From Zopfochytrium polystomum (Eukaryota; Chytridiomycota; Chytridiomycetes; Chytridiales; Chytridiaceae), in contig JAIVFJ010000142.1 in the NCBI GenBank assembly GCA_025765615.1, positions 62,001-126,000 of the forward strand: a stretch of 64,000 bases of DNA, in the 5' to 3' direction. Shown one piece after another: positions 1-10,549 of this stretch. The notes beneath the pieces are model-generated. The model searched no databases. It was given only the letters and a program-made list of their open reading frames with translations, and had not been told where the DNA came from. Every line of letters begins with the position of its first letter. The first letter of the stretch is position 1. The position numbers and the translations under genes are program-made.

Positions 1-67
1 CCTTGTACTGCGTTTTCAAGTTGTTGCCACTTGTCGTTAGCACCACATACTCCTCAATAAGCCCGCC

Positions 68-1079
68 TCAAACCCCCTCGCCTCCGACTCGCATTCCCAC
101 ACAGCTCTCCCTCCACTCAACTGATCTCCCGATCCTCTGCTTCTGCGGCGTGACGCGAATATTGTCAGCGTGGGTGTCCGAGTGCACGAACCCGACGGTG
201 CTCTGCTGCTGCTTGATCTGGTCGTAGATGTGGTCGCTCATTTTGGGCTTCTTAAGCTCTTTGGGGGAGTTGTTGCCGACGCGCTGGTACGCTTTTTGCG
301 CTTTGGGGTCGGCGCTGGCTTCTTTGAGGTACTCGTTGAGTCCCATTTTGCCGACTTTGGGTTGCACCATGCGGTTGCCTTCGGCAGAGATGAGCTGGCC
401 GGCTGACGGGGAGACGGGGTCGGAATGGTAAACGGGGGGGTGGGTGGGGGGTGTGTAAATGGTTCTCGAAATCTGCCAAGTGGGATAGTATACGAACGGA
501 CCTTTACGGGTTGCCTCCACCTCGTAATACCCAAACTTTTCGTCATTTCTCTGTTGCTTGAAGACCGCGTTGTAGGTTTTTCCGTCGGTGGACGCCTTGT
601 GCGCATCGCCCACGGTGTTGTATTCGGCCGAGATTTTCGGACCGACCTGGTTTTGTCGTTGAACGTTTTGAGGGGAGCAGGGACCGGAGTGAACGGGTTG
701 CGGCGGTGGGGGAAACGTCTGAACGCAAAGGGCGTGGCCGCACCTGGACCCTCACTCCACCAACGGTTTCGACGCGATCGTTCGCGCTCGGCTTCTCTTC
801 CGCTGGGCGAGACGACGAGGACGACGACGACGAGAACCAGTTCCGGATCCCTGGGTGTGGTGTGGCGCCGCAGCCGGCGGCGAGCTGCAGCAGCAGCACG
901 ACGACGAGGAGCGTGAGAAGGTGGAGCGCGGAGCGCTGGGCGCTGGCAGCGTTGGCGGGTCGAATCGGGGCTCGGCGGCCGTGACGGGGTGTTTTTAGGC
1001 CGGTGGAGGTCGTCGTTCCCGCGGCGCCACCGCGGCCGGCGTCCTCAGCGCATTGCGAGGCGGCGGTACGAGGCCTCAT
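68..1079 (-). CDS. Hypothetical membrane-anchored protein, two-exon model
   Basis: No family recognised. The model joins exon 1 (1079..756) to exon 2 (646..68) across an intron with donor GTGAGG and acceptor ACCAG in phase 0, giving about 300 residues. A hydrophobic leucine/valine segment at residues about 51-69 follows a basic, disordered N-terminus, so a type II signal anchor is likely. A run of eight serines follows. The exon 2 region has ordinary, unbiased composition (a tyrosine- and lysine-containing stretch from residue 110 on), unlike a GC-driven spurious frame, and this is the main reason to believe the gene. The start is the only ATG in the exon 1 frame near the 5' end; the last residues may belong to another intron. 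Function unknown. Confidence 0.5.
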
Positions 1080-1743
1080 TCTTTGCTCCACCACACGTGA
1101 ATGTGTGTAATAATGTTGGAATTGAAAGATTTAGTGTTCGTTCTTTCGCTGCTCGAGATAGAGAATCATTTTCTTTCGGCGCGGGCTGAGCCCGACTGCG
1201 CCGAGTTTGTACTCCGAACGCATGCTTGTTTTGGGGAAGACCCCAAACGGCGAATAGATAAAAAGTCGTGAGACACGGAAAACGAGGTTCCGCCCACCAG
1301 GCGGATTCGGCGGGACGAACGAACAAGCTTGGCACTTGAGTGATTAGCCAACGTTGATAGGCGACGTCAGCACGGTCGCAAATGCCCGAATTACCCGAGT
1401 CCGTTTTCGGCGCCACAATCAATTCGGTTATTTATCTTCCAACTCAAATATTTGAGGATACGAACTGAAATCAAAAAACCCCCATGCCCAAGCAGAGGTA
1501 GAGCAATAACTTTGATGCACCTGCAAATCTACACTGAAATGCACTTTGTGTGCAGCAAGTTTCATGCTAAATGCGATGAGAGTCAGTAAAGTTTTCCCTG
1601 GGGGGATTGCAACTATCTTTTGACCGGAAAACGAACACTTTTGCAATGGGACTGTACCGTTGATCCCTCAGGTATATTTTGAGCCCGACTACTCTTCTGG
1701 CCACACAATCCCCCACCTCTCCCTCCGTATCACCACGACCTCA

Positions 1744-2412
1744 TCACCCACGACCTGCCATCACCGCATCATCTTCAGCAGCCACCTTTAACGCCGCGCA
1801 AGCGCGTCTCAACGGGGCAAACACGGCGACACCGACAAACTCGGTCGTCATCTCCGGGGTGCGGCGCCAGTTGCGGGCGGCGGCGAGGAGCGAGTCCTCG
1901 GTGGACGGCGGCGGTACGGAAGGGTTTCGGGGGCGCGGGCGAGTGGCGGGTTGATGGTGGAGTTTTAGGCGGAGTGGATGTGAGCACGGTTGCGCCGGCG
2001 GGGGAGGCTGGAGCGCGGCGGGTCGGGATGCGAAGAGGGACGCGAGGGAGTCGAAGAGGCTTCGCGGGAGGTCCGGTGGTGCGGGGGAGGGGCGCGGGTG
2101 TCGCGGGTGCGGGTTGGCGAGGACGGCGTGTTCGAAGGCATCGGCGTGTCCTGAGCAAGCGGCGTCGGCGACGGCGAGGAAGTGGGCGATGATGAGGAGT
2201 GGGAGAGCGGCGAGGGTCGGGATGAGAAGGGCGAGGTTGTTCACGTGAGTGACCAAGGCGGCGACGGCAGCGGCGGATTTGAGGCCCTTGTCGATGGCGT
2301 GTTTGACGCGGGCGAATGCGGCGGGAGGTGAGGGGTTGGTATTGGCGGGAGGGGGTTGGGAGGCGATGGCGGCTCGAGGACGTAGGGTGAGGAGGTCGAG
2401 GTTGATGAGCAT
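1744..2412 (-). CDS. Doubtful membrane protein
   Basis: A 222-residue reading frame beginning at an ATG at 2412. It has one convincing hydrophobic stretch (residues about 65-90, rich in Leu/Ile/Ala) and an Ala/Pro-rich remainder. The region is very GC-rich and several frames are open, so openness is weak evidence. It lies just upstream of nothing recognisable and is followed on the same strand by the gene at 68-1079. No family is recognised. It could be an exon of a longer gene or a chance frame. Confidence 0.3.
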   Translation of the reverse strand: MLINLDLLTLRPRAAIASQPPPANTNPSPPAAFARVKHAIDKGLKSAAAVAALVTHVNNLALLIPTLAALPLLIIAHFLAVADAACSGHADAFEHAVLANPHPRHPRPSPAPPDLPRSLFDSLASLFASRPAALQPPPPAQPCSHPLRLKLHHQPATRPRPRNPSVPPPSTEDSLLAAARNWRRTPEMTTEFVGVAVFAPLRRACAALKVAAEDDAVMAGRG

Positions 2413-2592
2413 GACTGACGCGGAGTGGTAAGTGCAAACGACGGGGTATTTCCGCCGGCAGCGGTTTCAAGTTTTTAACGGCTTCAGGGCATTGCGATCG
2501 CCAGGTTTCTTCACCCCGAGTTTCCCACGGCAAAGACACTGCTCACGGAACCCGACCCCAAGCACGCACGTCCACACCATTTCATTTATTCA

Positions 2593-4429
2593 TCAATTAT
2601 CCATCAATCGATCACCCGGCAAAACCGACGAAACCTCCAACCTCACTGGGCTCGGCCACCTCAACCGCGCAAACTCCCAACACCCCGCGCCCCGCGCGAC
2701 GCTCGCGATCTCAGCGGGCTCCGTGAGGAGCTGCGGCGCCCGGTCCTCGGCGCGCCAGAGCACGCGGCCCGAGGCGTCGTCGAGGCAGAGCAGCGTGGTG
2801 GCGTGCTGGCGGCCGGCCGCGACGAACACGCGGCCGGGCTCGGCGTGCGCGCGGAGGAAGAGCGCGCTGCGGGCCGCGGCGGAAGCGAGGTCGTCGCCGA
2901 GCGGGGTCGTCCAGTGGACGCGGCCGGTGCGCAGGCTGTGCGCGCGCACCGCCGCGGAGCCCGCGACGAAGAAGAGGTCGCCGTTCGCCGCGGTGTCTTT
3001 GTCGCCCCAGGCGCTCGCGTAGCCCGGGGGCGCGTCGCCGGCGGCGACAGCGGCGGCGGGGGCGGCCCCGCGCAGCGCGTGGCGGCCGGCGAGCAGGCGC
3101 ACGCGGCGCCAGCGGTGCTGGCGGTCGCCGAGGGCGGCGCGCCACACGAGCTCGCCGGACTCCCAGCGGACCCTCTGCACGGCGGCCGCGGCGGTGAACG
3201 TCGACTGCCAGCGAAGTGCGGCGACGACAATGTCGTCGTCTTCGCCGTCGCCGTCGCCGCCGCCGCAGGGCAGCAGGGTCGGGGTGCGGCCGCGGTCGAG
3301 CCAGCCGGCGGCGGTGGGGACGTCGAAGCGGCTGCCGGTGGACTTGTCAAAGGCCGAGACCTGGCCGACGGTGCCGACAAACAGCTTGTCGCGAGGGCCG
3401 CCGCCGCCGACGCCGACGCCGCCGACGTCGTCGGAGCGGGTGGGTCCTCGCTTCTCGTCGTCGTCGGGGTTCTTTTTGTTGTTGCCGTCTTTGCGGTCCG
3501 TACGTCGGTGGGGAGCGGCCGCAGGCGCATTGGAGGCCATGGTCGCCAGAATGGGAGTGCCGAATCGGGCGGTGACCGAGACGCACCAGTTCTGTTGGGA
3601 AAATCGGTCAGCGAGCCAGCAATGCTTAGGGCTCCGGGCTTACCTGGCGTCCCGTCAGCGCGTTCAACGACCAAACATGCGAAGGGATTGCGACGTACAG
3701 AGAGTCATCTTCCAAGAGAAGATCGCACCCGCCGTCGGACGGATGCTTTCCAAACTCGAGCCGCCAGAGCTCCTTCCCGGTGGCGCGATCCAAGCAGTAC
3801 ACGGCGTCGAGAGCCGCGGCAAAGACGCAATTGTCTAGGGTGCTGTTCCTTGGCGACGGATCCACGGGGGCCGTCGCGGTCGGCTTGCCTCCTCCGTCGG
3901 CGGTCTCCTGCTTCGAGTACGCTGGTGGCGGCTGCTGCTGCTGCGCGACTCCGCCCAGCGATTGCTGCTGGCAGGCGGAGAGGCAGCCTCCTCCGGACGA
4001 CGGCGATCCGTCGGCGAGAACGGTCGCCCACAACACGGCGCCGGTGGAGGCGGCGAGGGCATGGGCAAATGCCTTGCAGGCGGGGCTTGCGGCGTCCCTG
4101 CCCTGTGCGGTGACGACGACGAGGGCGCCGGTGTCGGGGTGCGGGAGGATCGAGACGGTGGAGGCGAAGATGTCGCCTTTTGGGGTCGGCGGTGGAGAGG
4201 ACGAGGATGAGGATGCGGAGTCGGTGCGTGAAAGGAGCAGGAGATGGTGCGGGGAGCAGTGCCACGCGAGGGCGCCCGAGGTCTTGCGCAGGGCAAAGAC
4301 GTGGCCCTGGCTGCCGACAAAGAGGAGCTCGTGGGCGGCGGTGGTGTCGGGGTCGGCGGCTTCGGCATCCGTTGTTGCCGGTGCGGGAGGTTGCCCTTTC
4401 AAGGTGGTTCTGGAGGAGGAGGAGGCCAT
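2593..4429 (-). CDS. PQQ-type beta-propeller (quinoprotein-like) protein
   Basis: Two exons, 4429..3644 and 3591..2593, joined in phase 0 across a 52-bp intron (donor GTAAGC, acceptor CCCAACAG), give 594 residues. Repeated blades have the PQQ-repeat pattern 'LFVGSxGxVxALxxxTGxxxW': near residues 32-60, 195-262 (CVFAAALDAVYCLD, then ATGKELW), about 325-350 and near residues 520-560 (LLCLDDASGRVLW). Such repeats build eight-bladed propellers as in bacterial quinoprotein dehydrogenases and BamB. The eukaryotic members are mostly uncharacterised, and nothing here shows PQQ binding or catalysis. The start ATG is followed by a Ser-rich, low-complexity leader with no signal peptide, so a cytosolic location is likely. 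Long open frames on the opposite strand are GC shadows. Confidence 0.8.
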
Positions 4430-4661
4430 AATGGTTCGGATTGCGTACTGACGACTGACGGTGGCTCGGTCTTTTTTCTTGTTTTTTCAGCGAGAGACAC
4501 GAGTGACGTCACTTGGACAAAGCATGGAAACGTCGTGTCACCAACCAACCAACGAGCGCAGTTTTGGAGAGACACCGAAGAGAAAAGCAACGGCGTTGAA
4601 CTTTTTCACGGTCCCGGAAGGAAGAACGTTTCCGCAATGATCACAAAGAAACAGGAGGGGA

Positions 4662-4692
<31 letters not shown>

Positions 4693-5167
4693 ATTTTTGG
4701 CAAACACCAACCAGCACAACGATGAGTGCGCAGTTTTTGATTAAGGATGGGGCGGTCCAGAACCAAATTTTTGATGGCAGTGACGTAAGAGCAAAAAGTC
4801 CGTTGAATTGTGAAACACGGGGCGGCGGAATTATGTGAGGGAACGCAAAAAGAACAGAGGGAGAAAGCAGTCGTTCTCTAAATTTTTCACCCTCGTTTGG
4901 CAGTTGGGGCACCACGCGCCCTCAAAAACAGCCAAAATTGGTTGGAGAGCGCGCAGTTTTGATGCAAGCGCTTATACTTGGGAAAGACACCCCCGTTTTT
5001 GAAAGGAGGAGGAGAAGGAAGAAACGCGAGAAAGAAAAAAGGAAGAAGAGGGGGAAAAAAGGAGGCATTGGCTTCCCTTGGTATAAGTAGGTAGGCACGG
5101 CTGCTCGATCAAATACTCCGTCAAACAGCCCCCAGCCTCTCTCTTGTGCCGTTTTCTTCACCACAGA
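4430..5167. other. Divergent intergenic promoter region
   Basis: The 5' ends of the PQQ-repeat gene (minus) and the Cys-rich gene (plus) face each other across about 740 bp. It contains an A-rich tract at 4661-4695 and no credible coding sequence. A TATA-like element near the right end is listed separately. Confidence 0.6.
5082..5088 (+). promoter_or_regulatory. TATA-like box
   Basis: TATAAGT lies 80 bp upstream of the ATG at 5168, a suitable distance for a core promoter with a short 5' leader. Assigned by sequence and position only. Confidence 0.4.
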
Positions 5168-6777
5168 ATGCGCATTCGCAATCCAAACGCCTTCGCCCTT
5201 CTGGTGGTTGCAACGATTGCCGCCTGCGTGACCGCTGCTCCCGCCTTCGACTCTGTCTTCTCCAACCATGGCGAGGCCGTCAATCGCTTCCACCAATCTA
5301 CGGACCTGGTACTCTACCAACCGCCTGAGCTTTCTCTTCATCGCCGCGGAGCTGGCCTCGCTTTGCTCATCATCACCGGCGTCTTTGTGATCCTCAGTGG
5401 AGGCGCCTGGGCAGTCGCCGGCATCATGGGTGTTGCCCGTAAGTTTCATCTCCCAGACCACATCCACTCTTTGCGTTGCTTTGTTAGACTGAATTTTCCT
5501 CTTCGACTGTCCCCTTTGTAACCACACACTCAATCTCTTCAAACGCACTAGTTGAGGCTGGAGCGCTATCAGGAACAGCCGCGGCTGCTCTGGCCGCTAT
5601 CGGCGTGACCGCAAGCGCCTACTCAGCGGCGGTCCTGAATGCCGTCGCGGGCATTGCCGCGTTGATCGGCGCCATCACCGGCACCACCGTGGGCATCTGC
5701 CAGGCCAAGGGCGGATGCCCTAATTCCCGGCGGGACGGGCTACCCATGACAGACATGCTTCTGTCCGTGAACGACACGTTCCACGAAGTAGCCGCAAACT
5801 CGTCCGCGATGACCGTCCTCAACAGCGCCGTCGACCTCGACAAGGGCTCCGTCAGCCTGAACATCTCGCTCGACCTCGGGCTCAACACGACGTCGAGCAT
5901 CGTGCACTCGTTCACGTACTCGCTCGCGACGGACGAGTTCACCGGTTTCCTCTACCACGACGCAGGCGCCTCCGACGGCTCGACACCCTTGGCGCCGGCG
6001 CAAGCCGACGGCCGGCCCTTGTCGTCGTCGTCATCATCGTCCAACGTGAGCCTGGTCGCGCGGCAGAGCTGCGGGTGGGGCCAGACGGCGACGTCTGCGT
6101 TCGGCTGCACGTGTCTGACGGGGTGGCGGCCGTCGCCGGACCGGACGCAATGCTGCTCGCCCAACTCGAGCTACAAGGCGGGCAGCGGGTGCGTGTGCGA
6201 CGCGGGGACGTCGTGGGACGGCGGGTCGAAGCAGTGCGTGGGGAAGACGCCGTCGAACTGCCCGTGGGGCACGGTGCCGCAGGGGAGCACGTGCGTGTGC
6301 CGCGGCGGCGGGTGGTGGCCAGCGGCCGACGGGCAGTGCTGCTCGCCAAACTCGCACTTTGTCGCCGGTTCCGGGTGCGTGTGCAACGCGGGGTCGACGT
6401 TTGACGGAAACACCTGCGTCGGCGGTTCGCCGCCCCCACCGCCGCCGCCGCCGCCGCCGCCCCAGGTCCCGGCGTTTATTTACCACAAGTCGGCGAACAA
6501 CAACGGGTGCGCGGGCTACAGTAACGACGATGTTGTAAATGCCATCAAGAACGGCTTCAGCAGTGGAATTTCGGAGCACAGCGGAAAGGCGGCGTGCCAT
6601 GGCGTGAATGTTAACGGCTGCAACCTCTTCGCCCTCTCTATTGCTTTTGACTATCCCTCCAACAAGGACAAGTACAGTGCAAACAATTGCCCTGCATCGG
6701 GATACACCGAAACTTACAGGTCACACGTCAGCGAGCCCGCAGGAAGCTGCAAGTGCGGTCGCTTCAACTGCTGCTGA
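5168..6777 (+). CDS. Secreted/membrane Cys-rich repeat protein
   Basis: Exons 5168..5438 and 5552..6777 (donor GTAAGT, acceptor CACTAG, phase 1) give 498 residues. Order of parts: signal peptide (1 to about 23); two long Gly/Ala-rich hydrophobic segments (about 61-90 and 91-140); a Ser/Asn-rich linker with several N-glycosylation sequons; tandem EGF-like cysteine modules (about 263-382, recurring CCSPNS and CVC motifs); a proline run (about 384-395); and a C-terminal domain (396-498) with eight cysteines ending in a Cys-Cys pair. No named family is recognised. The cysteine content suggests an extracellular, disulphide-bonded protein tethered or inserted by the glycine-rich segments. Damaged relatives occur at 37760-38616 and 50519-50684, so it belongs to a multi-copy family. 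Confidence 0.8.
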
Positions 6778-7156
6778 GACTTGCTTTCTTGTCAAGGGGC
6801 AGCTGGGCTACATAGAGCCCAAGCAGCTGGACACTATTGTGTGTGTGTGTGGTGCGTTTGTTTTCGTTTGTTTCTTTGTTTGCCTGTTTGTGCTAGACGT
6901 AAAGCTGCTGATCATGAGAGGGCAAGAACATCGGAAATTGCCCTGCGCTATTCTTTTCTTTTTCTTCTTCAGTGCTTCTTCTCTCTCCTGCTCTCCCTCC
7001 GTTTGCCTTGTTTGCGACACGAGGAATCACAATAGCGAGCAATCGATAATTTCTCAGTTTTGTTGCACGCAACGCTTAGCGCGGGGTTCAATTCCCTGCA
7101 GGTGTCATGCTTTTCCCAGTGTTGAGCTGAGTGTGCATACCTTTTAGCAAGTCTGC

Positions 7157-7273
7157 GGAGGTGCCTTAGCTTGCTTACTGTAACGGCAAGTTGCGCATGT
7201 ATTCTATTTGAAATTGGACTCCTTCCTGAGGCAAAGCCCACGCGGTGTGCACCAGGTGGCACTGACTTGGTCC
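7157..7273 (+). repeat. Short dispersed repeat, copy 1
   Basis: This stretch aligns with 12083-12191: both start with GGAGGTGCCT, share ATTGGxCTCCT in the middle and GCGGTGTGCACC near the end, and finish with TTGGxTCC. Just upstream, 7082-7098 resembles a Pol III B box with the stem of a tRNA T arm. A SINE-like origin is possible but no A box or poly-A tail was found. Confidence 0.5.
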
Positions 7274-7817
7274 GATGAAAAAAGACACCGAGAAAATACC
7301 GAAAACCAGATCCACGGTGACGGAGAAAGTTTCACTTTTGATTCCAAAACAGAAGAAAAAATCTGAGCTCCTGCAGCTTAGTGCGCCACTGATTGCATGC
7401 AAGGAAACGACACTTGCAAGGTGCTTGGGGAGGTAGAAAGAACAACCCTTACAATTAACCTTTTTTTTTTTTTTTTTTGGTTTGTTTGTTTGTTTTGTGT
7501 CAGGTCTTGTCTCGACTCTCGAGACAAGACCACGGTGAACAACCGACACCAGGTGCTTCTTCGCAGCTTCTTGCAGCCCGCTAGTTCGGCGCAGTCTCAA
7601 ATTCAATGAATAATACCGGGCTGTGGCGAGGAGGAGCACGGATATTTACCTGTAAAATTGAACAGATGAAGAGCCCAAGTGCGATGGACAGCAAATGGAA
7701 AGGCAGATTGTGGATGCCCATTGGTCGCACAACTGCTCCAACAACGCGTCGTTGAACTGACCCATAGTGGCAGACTATTTTTCCTTGCATCAATACTGAT
7801 TGAAGCATATTCCTCCA

Positions 7818-7889
7818 GGGGATTTAGTCTAGTGGTATGATTTCTGCTTTGGGTGCAGGAGGTCCCGGGTTCAATCCCCGGAATCCCCC
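7818..7889 (+). tRNA. tRNA-Pro (anticodon TGG)
   Basis: A 72-nt cloverleaf. The 7-bp acceptor stem pairs GGGGATT (7818-7824) with AATCCCC (7882-7888). The D arm is GTCTAGTGGTATGA-like. The anticodon stem is 7843-7847 with 7855-7859 and the loop TTTGGGT has anticodon TGG at 7850-7852. The T arm is CCGGG/TTCAATC/CCCGG. There is no intron. Internal A and B boxes are intact, so it should be transcribed by RNA polymerase III. No T-run terminator was seen immediately downstream. Confidence 0.9.
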
Positions 7890-8447
7890 ACACATCCTCT
7901 TCAAGATAGGGTGAGGAATGGAGGTTGCGTGTCACAAAAAAAAAAATGGTGGTTTCTAAGACCACCATTGTTGGATATACGTAAGCAGACCAACGAATCA
8001 GTATCGAATTTACCACAAATTGCAAAGGCGCCATTTTTTTTAGGCCGCAATAAGTGTGGCATGGTCGCCACCAAAATAACTTCAATCGCGTCTAACTCTG
8101 GAGGACACAGCAATTCAGCGGAGAACTCTGTCGTTCAAATAGCCAGCGTGTAGAGAACACGCCAACGGAGAGCTTTGCCTTGGGAAAAGCCCACGGACGC
8201 AGTAGAGCTGTCAATTAATTTTCCGGTACATTTTGGTGGCGCGCACTGTGGCAAGAACGACAGGCCGGCTCCCACACCCTGGTGGGGAGCTCACACACAG
8301 GAGGTCGAGTTCGAGCCTCGGTGAAACAATGTGGAGGAGAATTTGTAAGTTAGTGAGAATTTTTTGCTAGTGTCTTGAGTCAAAATCAATTAAGTAGACA
8401 CAAGTGGACAAAGTAAATGTACTATTTGTCAAAAGTCTGGACATTGT

Positions 8448-9212
8448 ATGCTCCTTCGATCTTCTTGCCTCAATAAGCCAGACGACAAATTTCTTGCATG
8501 TGGCTGGAGAGATATTCTTGACTATACACTGGATTTGTCTGAGGAGCCCCTGAGAGCCCCCACAAGATTGCAGCTTGCACACGACCATGAGTTGCAAGCT
8601 TTGAAACGACGAACCAGAACATTGAAAGATGTGTTTCTTGTCGTCATCGACAAAAATCAGCACGCAGAGCCAACACACCAGGTCAAAGTAAGACACTTAA
8701 TGTTTGCAGCCACACTTGAGCAAATTGGGCGGTCTCATGCAAAAAAAAATACCCAGCAGTGCTTGCTCTTTGCGTGTATCACTGGCTTTACGATCAATGC
8801 CGAAACCAGGAAGCTCAGCTTGGTCTGACTGGTCCAGAAGACCATCATTATGATTCCTTCCCCAAGGATACAGCTTATTTCAGGCATGGCAACGTCTATG
8901 TGTGCAGTTGAGGCGGATCAGGCTCATTACATGACAGCCTTGACTGTGACAGACACGTAGAACTCTCAGACTTCTGTCTACAAAACATATTTGACTTCAA
9001 GCTCCAGCATTGATCAAACTCAAAAGCACTTTCTTGATGCCTCTCAATCCTTGGCAGAACTCGGGATTCCAATTACTAGCTGGACAACAGATGGAGCAAC
9101 TGCGCAGGTTGCTCACTTTCCTTACAACAATTCAACACCAAGCTCCTTTCTTGGAGTCTCCCATCTCGCACATGTAGCGTATGCCAAACATTCAAAGCGT
9201 CATTCAGGGTGA
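8448..9212 (+). pseudogene. Decayed mobile-element ORF fragments
   Basis: Two open stretches (8448-8828, and 8991-9212 in a different frame) have normal amino-acid composition, unlike the surrounding AT-rich DNA. They are separated by stops. The second contains a block resembling the transposase pattern 'LGIPITSWTTDGAT'. The family could not be fixed. They lie in a 4-kb stretch that holds no intact gene, consistent with an old transposon. Confidence 0.35.
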
Positions 9213-9674
9213 CACAAAACTTCACACATTGTTGCTGCTGCAGACCATATCGTTGAGAAGGCGTCAAGGTTTTCTTAACATATTTTCTTTTTCGGTGACT
9301 AACGGAGACTGCCTGACTGCCTAGGGATGGGGTGCCTGACAGGCCGTACCCCAAGCCCGCCTAATTTATTGTTTATTTTTGGCACTTGTACATACACGCT
9401 TAGGGTTGGGGGGGACTTAGAGCATTTGTGGTGGATGCTCCAAGTAAGGGGCTTGACTTGTCAATTTTCTCTCTCTCTGTTTTTGGGCCATTTCGCTTTT
9501 TCCTTTTTTTTCTTCAATCTGATTTCTGTCCTTTGGCACCAATACAGAGTCCTTCAAATCCATCTGGCTCACGAAGGTGAGGGTAGTGAGAGATGGTACA
9601 AACCCAGGTGTGTAAATGGTCCCTTTGTGGGGCTCCTCTTAAGGGGCTGTGGGTGGGGAATGCAGCTGGCCCCA

Positions 9675-10502
9675 CCAGCGACTGTGTGACATTGCCGGCT
9701 CTGTGTTGGAGTGAGGATCCCTGGCGCTTGCCTGCTGCGACGACAGTGGTGGTGGTGGCGACGACGACGGCGTCGTTGTCCCTAACCTTCCCGTCCCCGC
9801 AAGGGTGTTGGTGGCTGCGCCCGGTGCAGCCCCCGACACCTGAGAGTTCGATCTACAAGGGCCTGCCTCGGTCCTATTGCTGTGAGGGTGAGATGTGTGA
9901 GTACGAGTGCAATGCGATAAAGCCCGTTGGTCAAGTGATTGTGCCAATGCAGCCTGGCGGGGTGCGTGTACGATTGCAGGTGTTTCCGCGTGCGAGTTCC
10001 CTGCTGGCGACCTTCCGACCCCTACATAGTCGACACCCTTCTCTCTCTCCCCCCCGTCGCTGGCGACGACGAGGGCTCCTGCAGCACCGTCCACGACAAG
10101 GGGCGCTAGGTCGCGCCCTGTCCGTCCCGTTGCTATTAACCGCTCCTGTTGTATTTGAGATTAGGTTCCTGAGATAAAAACCCCGTTTCCCTCTTCTCTC
10201 TCTTTATTCTGCGGTTGTGTTGCGCCCTCAGGAGTGCCCTTCTGTTTCCCCTCGCATCGGCCTGCAGCCACGCAAGTAATCCGGCACTGATCCTTCAGAG
10301 GATTGTCCCTCTGAATGTTCATTCTTTGTGTTTGGGACCACTGTGAGACAGATCAGTAGGGATACTTCGTGGACTAGGCGAGTAGTAGGTTTGAAACACC
10401 CCCTAGACAACAGCCCAATAAAGTTAGTTGTAGCCTATTATTTGCTTTCCCTCACTCTAGGGCCCAGATCCCAGGGTCAAAGGAGTGAGTATAGTCTCAC
10501 AA
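9675..10502 (+). repeat. Dispersed repeat, partner of 52976-53602
   Basis: The block from the GTGACATTGCCGG-like start to AGTATAGTCTCAC is repeated at 52976-53602. The last 300 bp (10200-10502 against 53320-53602) are nearly identical and include CCAATAAAG, a polyadenylation-like signal. At the second site the block directly follows a copia-type LTR start (TGTTAGGC), so it may be the right part of a long LTR or an adjoining repeat. The first copy lacks that left part. Confidence 0.6.
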
Positions 10503-10549
10503 TGACAGTGGCTCTGCAGAGATGAGGAAACAGATTCAAGTAAGTAAGC

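Noticed and set aside
2803..4113. 436-residue open frame on the plus strand opposite the PQQ-repeat gene
   Set aside because: Gly/Ala/Arg-only composition and exact overlap with the conserved minus-strand exons; a GC-content shadow.
5168..6777. Assignment of the C-terminal eight-cysteine domain to a known fungal killer-protein family
   Set aside because: Only loose resemblance in cysteine content; no diagnostic motif seen, so no family or toxicity is claimed.
8236..8330. Possible second tRNA (B-box-like GTTCGAGCC near 8310)
   Set aside because: No pairing acceptor stem or anticodon arm could be formed; at most a tRNA-like repeat.
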